Positions 21,679-31,205 of a DNA stretch of 64,000 nucleotides are shown in pieces. This DNA is from Caenorhabditis elegans (taxonomy: Eukaryota > Nematoda > Chromadorea > Rhabditida > Rhabditidae). The notes beneath the pieces were generated by a model. That model was not told the origin of the DNA, did no database searches, and saw only the letters and a program-made list of their open reading frames with translations. The stretch covers positions 3,472,001 to 3,536,000 of the forward strand of contig NC_003283.11 of assembly GCF_000002985.6 (NCBI RefSeq), written 5' to 3'. Position numbers and translations under genes: made by a program. The stretch's first letter is position 1. Every line of letters starts with the position of its first letter.

Positions 21679-24600
21679 TCATCCAGTCATTCCACTTTGA
21701 ATTGTTTTCTCAAGAGTTTTGACATAAATCTCCGCATTCTGCCGGAAATCAATCATTGACTTCTCACCGCAATGCTTCATCATAACCCATCTAGAACATC
21801 CTCTTTTTGTGGTGAAAAGCTCGATTTGAACAGACAGATCCTCACTATAAATGTCCGTTCCATTGAGGCAACGATATGAAGAGACATCTGGACGTTTTTC
21901 TTCAAGCTCGGCAACACATTTCAGGAAGTAACTGTTTTTCAGTGCCATGCTTTCGCATGTGTCCGACAGCTTTGCGCTTTCTGGATCCATGTAAAAGCAG
22001 TGTGATTTTTCGCATACCTAGAATTTATGAAAAATATCAGCTACCGTTGTTGGTGGACCCCAGGAATGTCCTTTTTGTTTTTTTTTAGCGATTTTCGGCA
22101 TTTGGGATTATTTATTCATTTTTTTATTTATGGTCTGAAAAATGGGTAATTTTGATTACTAATGATTGTTTTTCATTTAAAAAAAGGGTGTACATACATT
22201 GAATGTTCTTAAAAATGGGTATTTCCATCATAGCTCTACATCTACTGAGCACACTGAAATTTCTCCGACAGTTTAGAAAATAATTATAGCTAGCTACAAA
22301 ATAATGGAAAAAATATGGAAGAGAATTGATTTTTCTTAGCGCAAACTCCATTTGATTTGAAACACCGTTTGTCAATTTCTCCGACATTTTTTCCGCAAAA
22401 AAAAGCGCGAATAGTTCGAAGTTGGCCTGAAAATCTATAATTTCACATAAATTTATTATCTTTTACGGAAAAATGTCTGAGAAATCAACGAACGGTGCAG
22501 GGATGGGCGGCAAACGATAATTTTCGGCAAATAGGCAAATCGCCGGAATTGAAAATTTCTGGCAAATCGGCAAACTGGAAAATTATCGATTCGCCAAAAA
22601 TTATCGGCATATTGTGGTGTTGCTCATTTGTTTTTGAAAATTTCAGAATGTTTTGTAGAAAAATCAACAAACTCGTAATTTTTGACTGAATTAAACTTGA
22701 AAGTGTTCAACTAATTGATAAAACAACGACTAAGTATGTCTTTTGTATGATTGTGTTTTAAGTCAAGTTATTAACGAGATATGGCCCATTAACAAAGTTA
22801 TAGGACCTTCGAAAATTAGTCTTGTAGCCTCTAATAGTCTTGCACCCCTACGGGTTGATTGAAAATTAGTCTTGCATGCAAGACTAATAGAGGAAATACG
22901 GTATTTTGAAAAAAAAAGCAAATTCTATGGAAATATCAAAAGAAAACAGGAAAAAATTCCAAAAAAGAACCGCTGTTTTTATTGTTTTTGTCTTATGAAA
23001 AAGGAAGTTCGAATTTTCGGCAATTTGCCGATTTGACGAATTTTTCCACAAAAAATTTGCCGATTTTTTGCCGCCTACTCTGAATGGTGTGTATCAATTC
23101 AAACAAGATTGAAAAAAATCATTAAAAATGTACATAATTTTTTAAAAATGCTTTCAACTTTTTTCACCTCTCGCCTACCGCTGCTTGAAAACATTGATCA
23201 AGCACTTCCGTTACCCTGGTTTCGTGAGAATCTACTTCCAGTGAGATACGTTCTGCCTTATCATAAAACCCATTGATCAAAGCTGTACATCTAAATGATT
23301 CGTAAAAATAATAGGAGCCCTCGCAACTATCCGGTGTTGGATTGGGTGGTGTCGTGAGAAAATTCACAATATCTTCATAATTTTCAGAGATCTTCTTATA
23401 GCCGGAACTGCACTTGGTTTTGGTTACATCGAGGAAGCAAGATTTGCCATCCAAAAATGCCTTTTTCTGGATTTGCTTGTCGTTCTGAAAATGAAGCTTT
23501 GATATTTTGTTTGGTAACTGTTACGATAATTTTCGTGATGTATTTACTGTACTAACTTACAAGGAAAGTTGAAAAATAGGTCCCATGGCTTTATAATTTT
23601 CGATTGAAAAGTTTTGGTGATAATCAATCCAAAATATATCTGCATGAGAGAGAAAAGTGTTACAGGGTGCGCCATAAGTATGGTAACACGTTTGCAGCAG
23701 GGATGTGCGGCAAATTCAGCAAATTTGGCAAATTTGCCATGCTTAACAACCTCGGAAAAATGTGATATTTTTTGATGTTTTTTTGGAGCACCAAAACTAC
23801 TGAATTCTTAACACACCTCTGGTTTCTGAACAAGTTAGGTGTAGTGTGTCTGCTTGAACATCAAAATAACCCAATTTGTTGTCATTTACTAAATTTTTTG
23901 GCGAAAAAATCAGCAGTTTTAGTCAAAATTGTACTGTCAAATTTTTTACGTGTGCGGCAAATTTCGAAATTTGCCGCCCACTCCTGGTTTGCAGTTGTAT
24001 AACTTCCCACGTGGAGAGAGTTATTACATCGATTTGTACAAGTTTTGTTCGCCATAAAATACTGACCAGATTAACGTTTTGAATTTTCAAAATTTCCCCA
24101 TCCGCATCGTTGCAGGCCTTCAGAACTTTTGAAATCATGATCTTGATGGCAAGCAAGAAGGCATTTAGCGGAATTACTGCATTTTTCTCGAGGAACCAAA
24201 AAAAAGTGTCTCACAAGTTTTCATAGTTCAAAGAATGCTCTTGGTCTAGAGATTCTTTAAAAACAAAAATCCGAAAAATTTCCGTCATGGTAAGACTGTG
24301 GCAGTAGTTTAAGGGTTGAATGACACAGCCCAGTGTTGACATAGAAAATTTTTATATGCTACAGAAACAATCAAAAACGCTTCTTTACTTCTTTAACTTT
24401 GAATTTAACATAGAAAATTTTAGGTCAAATTGAAGGAAATTTATTCAGCTATCAGTATTCAGTAGAAAAATGTACGTATGACGTGGCAGTCGCGCGAAAA
24501 GCTCATGTAAAAGAGCGCTTCACGTGTTACCATGATTAAAAAAATTTTACTTTTGGATTTTATTCAAATATTGTATGGATTCGATATCTATATTTTTCTC

Positions 24601-24896
24601 AAAAACACTCTCCTTTCGAAAAATTATAAAACCATGGTAAAGTCTTTGTGAGGCATGGGCGCATCGTGAGTTAACTCTGGCATAAATGCCTCAAAACCTG
24701 CCTACCTTCAAGAGACACTTACCGACAAAAAATCATATTCTCCCAAACACGAGATGTTTCTAGTTCTTCTAGCTTCAGCTGCGGTGTAAAACCATTGAAT
24801 GCAAGAAATCACGTTTTGGTTCAAGTATACTGGTGTTGGAGCAGGTTTAACTGCTAAAACAATAATGAATATCACAGAAGCCTTTAAAAGTGACAT
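21679..24896 (-). CDS. Secreted Cys-rich DUF19 (T20D4.11-like) protein, copy 1
   Basis: Three exons, 24896-24723, 23484-23179 and 22017-21679, join at phase 0 into 272 residues. MSLLKASVIFIIVLAVKPAP is a signal peptide. Exon 2 has DGKSCFLDVTKTKCSSGYKK, DSCEGSYYFYESFRCTALI and DQCFQAA. Exon 3 has VCEKSHCFYMD, DTCESMALKNSYFLKCVAE, SYRCLNGTDIY and HCGEKSMIDF. The spaced cysteines and C-to-C helices fit the nematode DUF19/T20D4.11-like domain, a worm-expanded secreted family of unknown biochemical role; this family assignment is by pattern only. Introns are swollen by a mariner-like relic and two MITEs. The paralogue lies 4.5 kb away in the right duplication copy. Confidence 0.75.
22498..23082. 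mobile_element. GCGGCAA-type MITE or longer hAT-like element in intron 2
   Basis: Left end CAGGGATGGGCGGCAAACG; right end TTTGCCGCCTACTCTG. It is flanked by AACGGTG (22491-22497) and AATGGTG (23083-23089). Terminal parts are dense in CGGCAAAT/ATTTGCCG motifs; the middle (22620-22980) is unrelated AT-rich sequence with a repeated AGTCTTGCA motif. Confidence 0.65.
23664..24535. mobile_element. Mariner/Tc1-like relic in intron 1 of DUF19 copy 1
   Basis: The left end TACAGGGTGCGCCATAAGTA, then TGGTAACACG, resembles a mariner terminal repeat beginning at a TA. An inverse GTGTTACCATG block occurs at about 24518-24530. On the minus strand around 24160-24020 a frame reads KVLKACNDADGEILKI, like the C-terminus of an IS630/mariner transposase. 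A MITE has inserted into it at 23698. No right terminus could be fixed, so the end is approximate. Confidence 0.5.
23698..23986. mobile_element. GCGGCAA-type MITE with perfect 8-bp target-site duplication
   Basis: CAGGGATGTGCGGCAAATTC at the left, AATTTGCCGCCCACTCCTG at the right. It is bounded by GTTTGCAG at 23690-23697 and GTTTGCAG at 23987-23994. The exact 8-bp duplication supports hAT-type mobilisation. It splits the mariner-like relic, giving a relative age. Confidence 0.85.
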
Positions 24897-26121
24897 TTTT
24901 GGAGTATTTTTGCAGGTCAGGTAGGCCAACAAACTGCACTGTCGTTTGATTTTTGTAGTTGCCGCATATTTACATCATGATTGGGGAGACTAAAATATAT
25001 AATCTCGCATGAATGTAGGTAGGTAGACGTATACTTTGCCCAAAATGTTTAGTGACTCACAGAATTTGAAGGGTCGATTAGTACTCAATAATCAAATTAA
25101 ACTGTGTATTGCAATTGGCACATTTTATGTGTTTTTATTACTGTGAAAATGATCAAAGCACGAACAAAGTTGGATTCTCCCACTTGTGAAGGAATCACAA
25201 AATCTTTTTTATTGCTTTTGTTGTAACTAATAAATTTTTTGTTTCAAAAAAAACCGAAATGGAAGCAATCAGAAAAAAACACTTGATTAGTTTCCCCATT
25301 TACACAAAAAATATCTCAAAAACTAATAGAACTTTCATCTTCACAAATTATTCCCAGAGGACAGACGAGACTTGTATGATAAAATCCATTGCTGAAAATT
25401 GGTTGAAAATCATTAAAAATTTTAGTGAGCAGTCCGCATGAATGGAAGGTAGCAAGAGCATTTTACTTAGCTATGATACTTATTTCCTAGTACAATCACT
25501 TTTCGGAAAATATAATAAAGGCCTATTTCCAAAAAAAATTAATCCCCAATTTTCAGAAATTTATGCTATGATACATACACAGTTTATATTTCGTAGAATT
25601 GCATTGAAGAATATTTTGCAAAACTATGAATGTATTTAATAACCATTTAAAATATGAATCAATTGAAAATTTTTAAGGGCCTAACACATTTCGAATTCAT
25701 ACAAACAGAAAGGAAGGCTAGAAAAATTGGCTTTTCCTGACTTTTTGGTCAAGAAAAACTAATAAACTTCCTGGGAATTGTTTTTCTCAAAAAACTGATC
25801 GGAAAACAACCAAAGGCATGTTCATAAACTTTCATTTTCTAAAATGTATTTCAAACTTACATAAGTTGAGGTGCGCGGCAATAAAACTGGTTCTACAAGA
25901 AGAAATTTCAAAAAAAAAGTCCTTTTGGAAATATTTTAGCTTGAACGGTATGTAACGGCGTACCTAATTTTCGGTTGTTTGACCAAAAAACATATTTTAA
26001 CATAGTTTTTGATAAAATATTCTTTAAATAGAAATAAACGCTTTTAAAGATCGTATTTAACTATCATGAAACGCAACATAAATGTGAGAAGATTTATTAA
26101 ATGTTTCAAAATGTTTCAGGC
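24897..26121. other. Intergenic region containing the duplication junction
   Basis: Upstream DNA of DUF19 copy 1 (TGTAAATA in place of copy 2's TATAAATA), then unrelated AT-rich sequence to about 25320, then the start of the right duplication copy. No intact gene is present. Confidence 0.55.
25330..25393 (-). pseudogene. srbc exon 1 fragment carried along by the duplication
   Basis: On the minus strand an ATG context matching srbc copy 6 (CAGCAATGGATTTTATCATA) is followed by about 60 bp similar to that gene's first exon and then stops matching. There are no downstream srbc exons, so it cannot encode a receptor. It marks the breakpoint of the duplication. Confidence 0.7.
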
Positions 26122-29100
26122 TCATCCAGTCATTCCACTTTGAGTTAATTTCTCAAGAGTCTTGACATAAATCTCTGCATTCTGGCGAAAATCAATCATC
26201 GATTTTTCACCACAATGCTTCCTCATAACCCATCTAGAACATCCTCTTTTTGTTGTGAATAGCTCGATTTGAACCGACAGATCCTCACTATAAATGTCCG
26301 TCCCATTGAGGCAACGATACGAAGAGATATCTGGACGCTTTTGTTCAAGTTCGGCAACACATTTCAGGAAGTAACTGTTTTTCAGTGCCATGCTCTCGCA
26401 TGTGTCCGTCAGCGTTGATCTTTGTGAATCGGTGAAATAGCAGTTTGATTTGGTGCATTCCTGGAATATTTTTTCAATGTTGATAATTTTTGTAAATTGA
26501 GACGCATGGACCTGTATTTTATTAAAAAGTTTTCATTTTTCAAGCTCAAAATTTCATAGGGCACAGCGCCTCAGACAGGGAGAGAAGAGAGAAAAAAGTG
26601 GTTTGTGCGCGCGAGCGCGTTTGCAGCGCCACCACGAGAAATGAAAATTTTTTTTGACAAAACATCCATTTTTCGAGCTTTTGCTGGATTTTTAGGGAAC
26701 ATAGAGCGAAATTTATGAGGCGGGACCACCTAGCGGATCTCCGTGGTATTATTAGCTTCATTTTAACATAATTTTTTTCGGAAAGACTCGTAAAGTGAGC
26801 TCTGAATTTGAACGAATCTGACAGCAAAACATAATCTTTGCAAATAAAATTTGATTTTCGAACAAGATTTCGCACAAATATTTGATTTTGCAATTTTAAT
26901 TAAAAGATGAGACCTTTATCAAAGTTTTTTGTCAATAATTTGACAGAGTACACTGAAAAAAAAATGTCTTGACGACAAAATCGATTAAAAAGTGAAGTTA
27001 CAAATATCATGTGAAGTTTTGTAAAATTGATTGAGAAATTGTTCTAAAATCAAAGAATTTGATAAAATCAAACTCTTAACTAATCAAAACCGGTGAAATT
27101 TAGAATAATTCTGGTGAAATTGTATAGTTCTAACCGACATAGAGGTCTATACATCACCACATTTTTTATGTAAGTATTTCTCTTGTATTGTTTTTTAAAA
27201 AAGGTTCACAACTTTACATAAATAATCAAATTAGCATTTTTTACAAGTTTGGTGTTATATTCTCCTTGTCTTGATGAGAAATCATCAGATTCTTCCTATC
27301 CATATGGCTCTAGATGCATCAACTTCGACAGCTCCTATCTTTTTGGAGAGGCAAGATATCAAAAAGTAATTAACTAAGAACTTATAGAACACATCAAGAA
27401 CTATAATATTCAGTTTATCCTATGTTTTTATCTTTTAAGATGAGGGAGTTAGAGCAGCTAGAAAAACCGCAAAAAATAAGCAACACAAACGTATGTCTAA
27501 CTCCCTCATCTTGAAAGATGAAAACATAAATTAAACTGAATATTATAGTTTTTGATGTGTTCTACAAGTTCTCAGTTGATCACTTTTTGATATCTTGTTT
27601 CTCCGAGTAGATAGGAGTTGTCTAAGTTGAGGTATCTATAGGTATTCGCATATGAAGAATCACATGGATTCTCATCATGTAATACTATTAATCATCTAAT
27701 TTTTGTGGAAAGCAATGATTCAAAAATGTTTTTTTTTTAAATAAAAAGTGAGGTTTAGTCCGATCTAAACATTTAGAATTGATCTAGTGAATAGTTGCTG
27801 CCACCGTAACATTTTGCGTGGATTTGGGCATTTTTGAACAATTTCAATGCTTGAGACTATGTAATTTCTAGAAATCTGACGTTTGAAAACTGAAATCAAA
27901 CATATTGATACTTAAAAATGTTGCTTTCGTGTAGAAAATTTGTCATAGAGTTAACTTGTACTAATCTGTTCGAAAATCAATGATAAATCAGCCAAAGACT
28001 GAATTTGTTCAATAAGATGTTATTTAAATCTTTTTAAAAGCATCAATTCTTTCAAAATATTATTATTTTTTCCAAATTTCATCTTGAAAACTCGAATAAG
28101 CGCATAATTTCGGCCCGTATTCATTTGATACGGTAAAAATGTGCAAGCGCGCTCCATTGGACTTTTCAAATCTCAATTTTCACAACTCTCCCGATTTGAG
28201 GCGCTGTGCGGGGTTCTGGCCTTCCTCATTGAATTTTCGCGCTCCATTTACAATCGCCTGCCGTTTCGTGTACTCCACACGGACAAAGATATCAGTTTTA
28301 CAACTAAAAACGAGCCGCGACGCGACACGCAACGCGCCGTAATTCTACACAAAATTTCACCGACCCAAAATGGCCTAGTTCGGCAAACTCTGCCATTTCG
28401 ATTTATGAGGGAAGCCAGAATTCCGTGAAATTTTTTACCTCTAATTTTAAAACTTTTTTTTAACTAATCGAAGTTTTTTTTTTTGTTAATTCGCATTGCA
28501 CTCAATTTATCAAACAAAAAACGATTCAAAAATAGACTTTCAATTTAAAAACTTGCAATTTATACATTTTCCAAACTCGTCATATAACGAATACTAAAAC
28601 TTTTACACAAGCTTTTTAAAATGTTCCCCAGCCTACCTCTGCTTGAAAACATTGCTCAATCACTTTGGGTGTCCTGGCATCATTAGAATCAACTTCCAGT
28701 GAGATATGTTTTACCTTATTTGCAAACCCATTGATCAAAGCTGTACATCTAAATGATTCGTAAAAATAATAGGAGCCCTCGCAACTATCCGATGTTGTGT
28801 TTGGTGGTGTGGTGAGAAAATTCACAATTCCTTCATAATTCTCAGTGATCGTCTTATAGCCGGAACTGCACTGGGTTTTGGTCGCATCGAGGAAGCAAGA
28901 TTTGCCATCCAAAAACGCCATTTTCTGGATTTGCTTGTCGTTCTGAACATGAATTTTGAAAATTTATTTGGCAATAGTTACGGTGATTTTCGTGATGTAT
29001 CTATCAGGGGTTGGGCGGCAATTACCGTTCGGCAATTTTTTTGGCGACAAATTCGGCGAATCGGCAAGTTGCCGGTTTGCCCATTTGCCGGAAATTTCAA

Positions 29101-29763
29101 TTCTGATAATTTGCCGATTAGCCTATTTGCCGGAAAAATCGTTTGCCGCCCACCCCTGGTATCAAAAAAAAGTGAAAAAAAAACAATTTTTGGGATAAAA
29201 ATTTGCAAAAAATCTTGGAATTCAAACATTTTTGCAAAAAATTGTTTATTTGCAATCATTAAATTAGTGGTACTTTTTGGAAGGCGGCGATTAAAAATAT
29301 CAATTAGTTTTAAAGATTAATATTCAAAAATTGTAAGGATTCTGAAAAAGTGGCAAAACTCTGTGATTGCCATTTTTTCCCTGTCAATAAAATGTTTTTG
29401 AAATTTGTTTTTTTACTGTTTAAAAATCTTTACAAATAATTATAACAACTTTTGAAAGAAAACTTTGTTTTTGGAACTTTTTGAACTTAAAAAAAATATT
29501 TTCTGACAGTAAAAATACTCAATAAATGTTCTGTTATACTGCCAACCCGTATCAGGCATAAGTGCCTCAGTACCTGCCCACCTTTTAGAAACACCTACCG
29601 ACAAAAAATCATATTCTCCCAAACATGAGATGTTTCTAGTTTCAGCTGCGGTATAAAACCATTCAATGCAAGAATTTACGTCTTCTGTCAAAAACGATCC
29701 TGCCGGAGCAGTACTAACTGCTGAAATAAGAATGAATACAACAGTAGCCTTCAAAAGTGACAT
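26122..29763 (-). CDS. Secreted Cys-rich DUF19 (T20D4.11-like) protein, copy 2
   Basis: Three exons, 29763-29599, 28942-28637 and 26460-26122, join at phase 0 into 269 residues, with the same exon 2 and 3 lengths (306 and 339 nt) as copy 1. The signal peptide is MSLLKATVVFILISAVSTAP. Exon 2 reads DGKSCFLDATKTQCSSGYKT and ends EQCFQAE. Exon 3 reads ECTKSNCYFTD, DTCESMALKNSYFLKCVAE and CSRWVMRKHCGEKS. The last exon is nearly identical to copy 1, whereas the start of exon 3 and the N-terminal region differ more, suggesting gene conversion at the 3' end or selection at the 5' end. Intron 2 has grown to 2.2 kb by insertion of repeats. Confidence 0.75.
26545..26770. repeat. GC-rich repeat block in DUF19 copy 2 intron
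   Basis: Contains GGGCACAGCGCCTCAGACAG and TGTGCGCGCGAGCGCG, very unlike the surrounding AT-rich DNA. CACAGCGCCTC recurs inverted at about 28196-28206 (GAGGCGCTGTG), so this and the block at 28139 look like related ends of one insertion. Confidence 0.45.
27265..27680. mobile_element. Palindromic (fold-back) element
   Basis: Long imperfect inverted repeat centred near 27470. The left arm includes CAAGATATCAAAAAGT, ACACATCAAGAACTATAA and AAGATGAGGGAGTTAGA. The right arm includes TCTAACTCCCTCATCTTG, TTATAGTTTTTGATGTGTT and ACTTTTTGATATCTTG. Arms are about 180 bp with a 45-bp spacer. It is absent from the left duplication copy, so it is a later insertion. It would form a strong hairpin if transcribed within the intron. 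Confidence 0.75.
28139..28430. repeat. GC-rich repeat block, probable ancient transposon end
   Basis: AAGCGCGCTCCATTGGAC ... GAGGCGCTGTGCGGGG ... GAGCCGCGACGCGACACGC. It is open in two frames over about 70-95 codons, but base composition, lack of domains and intronic position argue for a repeat rather than a gene. A similar block is at 26545. Confidence 0.45.
29005..29158. mobile_element. GCGGCAA-type MITE in intron 1 of DUF19 copy 2
   Basis: CAGGGGTTGGGCGGCAATTA to GTTTGCCGCCCACCCCTG. The flanks GTATCTAT and GTATCAAA share five bases, a decayed duplication. The matching intron of copy 1 lacks it at this spot (GTGATGTATTTACTG is uninterrupted), giving an empty site. Confidence 0.75.
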
Positions 29764-29833
29764 TTTCCAAATATTTTTGGAGATCAGGTAGACCAACACA
29801 CTGCAATGTCGCTTAATTTTTGTAACGGTCACA

Positions 29834-29841
29834 TATTTATA
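29834..29841 (-). promoter_or_regulatory. TATA box of DUF19 copy 2
   Basis: TATAAATA on the minus strand, 71-78 bp before the ATG. Copy 1 has TGTAAATA at the same place, a change that could weaken its promoter. Confidence 0.5.
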
Positions 29842-30264
29842 TCATGAGTGGGGGAGACTATTTACAATAAATAATCTCGCGTGCATGTAGGTAGGTAGAC
29901 GTATACTTTGACCAAAATGTTTAGTGACTCACTTGGGATTTGAAAGGTCGATTAGAACTCAATAATCAGGAAATCGGAAATCAGGAGAAAGATAATTGAC
30001 ATCTCGACTCTGAAAAAATTTGGGGCGGCCGACATCTTGCGGGTCTCAAAATTTGAAGAAAAAAGAATTCGGCATGTCAACTACCATTTCAAAGGTATTA
30101 ATTTTTCAACACCTAATATACTCATACTCTGATCAAAAACTCGAATTCGTTTATTTTATCTTTTGATCAAAAAAAAGTTGTTCCGCAATTTGTTGATTAC
30201 CATACGATTCGGTATGAATAAAAACAGGATTTGTTTATGAAATTTGAAACCAGTGAAATTTCTT

Positions 30265-30272
30265 TATAAAAG
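30265..30272 (+). promoter_or_regulatory. TATA box of the small secreted protein gene
   Basis: TATAAAAG lies 35-42 bp before the ATG at 30307, implying a very short 5' leader. An AAAGATAAAA GATA-type site (minus strand) lies near 30155-30165. Confidence 0.55.
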
Positions 30273-30306
30273 AAGGGTGGCCAAAAACTCAGAGAATATT
30301 CAAAAT

Positions 30307-31077
30307 ATGAAGTTCACCGCAATTTTGGTCTTTGCAACATTTTTCGCCTTCACTTCATCGGCACCTACTCCTGCTGCGAATGATGTTGAAGAGCCGATGG
30401 TGAAGAAAACCGAGCAGATGCTCACCGTGGAGGCCTTCGATGGGTACATCGGGTTGCTGAAGATGTTCAAGGATATGTTGCCGCTGGATATTATTACGAC
30501 GATAGATAATGTGAGTTTTCATGGAAAAAAGTTAGATGTTAGATAACATTTAAAAAATTTCAATTTTCAGCTGAACATCACCCAGAAAGGAGAAGTCGTG
30601 AGCTTCCTATCCAACTGGTTCCAGGATCGAATTCAGCGCCCAAATACCACCACTGAAATTGTCAGTGTGCTCCGCGAGCATCTTCCATCCGTCTTCGACA
30701 AAATCCACTCTTACAATGAAACATTCTACACAAAATTCAATAACTTGAAGCCAGAAACCCAAGCTCTCCTGCGTGAATGGCGTGAAAAAGCAGTGGATCT
30801 TCTCGGAGATCAACGACCAGCCGGCGAAACCGCAGGCCAAAACCTCCAGCTACTTCGCGACTTTGCCATGAGCATTCGAGATGTAAAATCTGAAATTCGG
30901 GATGACTTGAGGACCCAATTTCCTCAGGCGGTGTCGTTGACCGAAGGGCTCGGATTCACTGTGTTCACGACGATGATCATGGTAGTTCAGAAGATTGTGG
31001 AGACGGCGGCGGCGGTGAAGAATCAGGCGGTGCTGGCCACTGGATTGCCAGTGGAGTGCGCGCTTCCATTGGATTAA
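30307..31077 (+). CDS. Secreted alpha-helical protein, possibly fatty-acid/retinol-binding (FAR)-like
   Basis: Two exons, 30307-30510 and 30571-31077, join at phase 0 into 236 residues. MKFTAILVFATFFAFTSSAP is a signal peptide. The mature part is predicted all-helical, with LREHLPSVFDKIHSYNETFY and FNNLKPETQALLREW, reminiscent of nematode FAR proteins (LNPEA-type motif). It is longer than the usual 180-190 residues and ends with a hydrophobic helix, FTVFTTMIMVVQKIVE, and GLPVECALPLD. The FAR link is tentative; it may be another worm-specific secreted family. Nearby TATA and GATA-like sites fit strong tissue-specific expression. A polyadenylation-type AATAAA is at 31134-31139. Confidence 0.75.
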
Positions 31078-31205
31078 TGTTTTTTTTTTTTTTTTAATTT
31101 AAAATTTTAAATTTTGCCATCTATTTTTAATCTAATAAACAATTTCATTTTTATCACAAAAAATTGACACCGGTAAATTTGAGATTAGATTTTTCCCCGT
31201 AAAAA

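Larger units (their letters stand above)
20540..25105. repeat. Tandem segmental duplication, left copy
   Basis: From inside srbc copy 6 exon 1 through the first DUF19-like gene to GACTCACAGAATTTGAAGGG. It aligns in order with 25320-29970. Shared blocks include ATCCATTGCTGAAAATTGG, TTTTAGTGAGCAGCCCGC, GGCTCATCCAGTCATTCCAC, both coding exons, and the distal GTAGGTAGGTAGACGTATAC. Differences are transposon insertions and point changes. Confidence 0.8.
25320..29970. repeat. Tandem segmental duplication, right copy
   Basis: Begins with a piece of srbc exon 1 (ATTATTCCCAGAGGACAGAC) and ends at GACTCACTTGGGATTTG. It carries the second DUF19-like gene. It differs from the left copy by a 400-bp palindromic insertion, GC-rich islands and a separately placed MITE, and it lacks the mariner-like relic, so these insertions happened after the duplication. 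Confidence 0.8.

Noticed and set aside
28139-28430. Overlapping 67- and 95-codon frames as a gene
   Set aside because: GC-rich repeat inside an intron, no domain, no splice partners, both frames equally poor.
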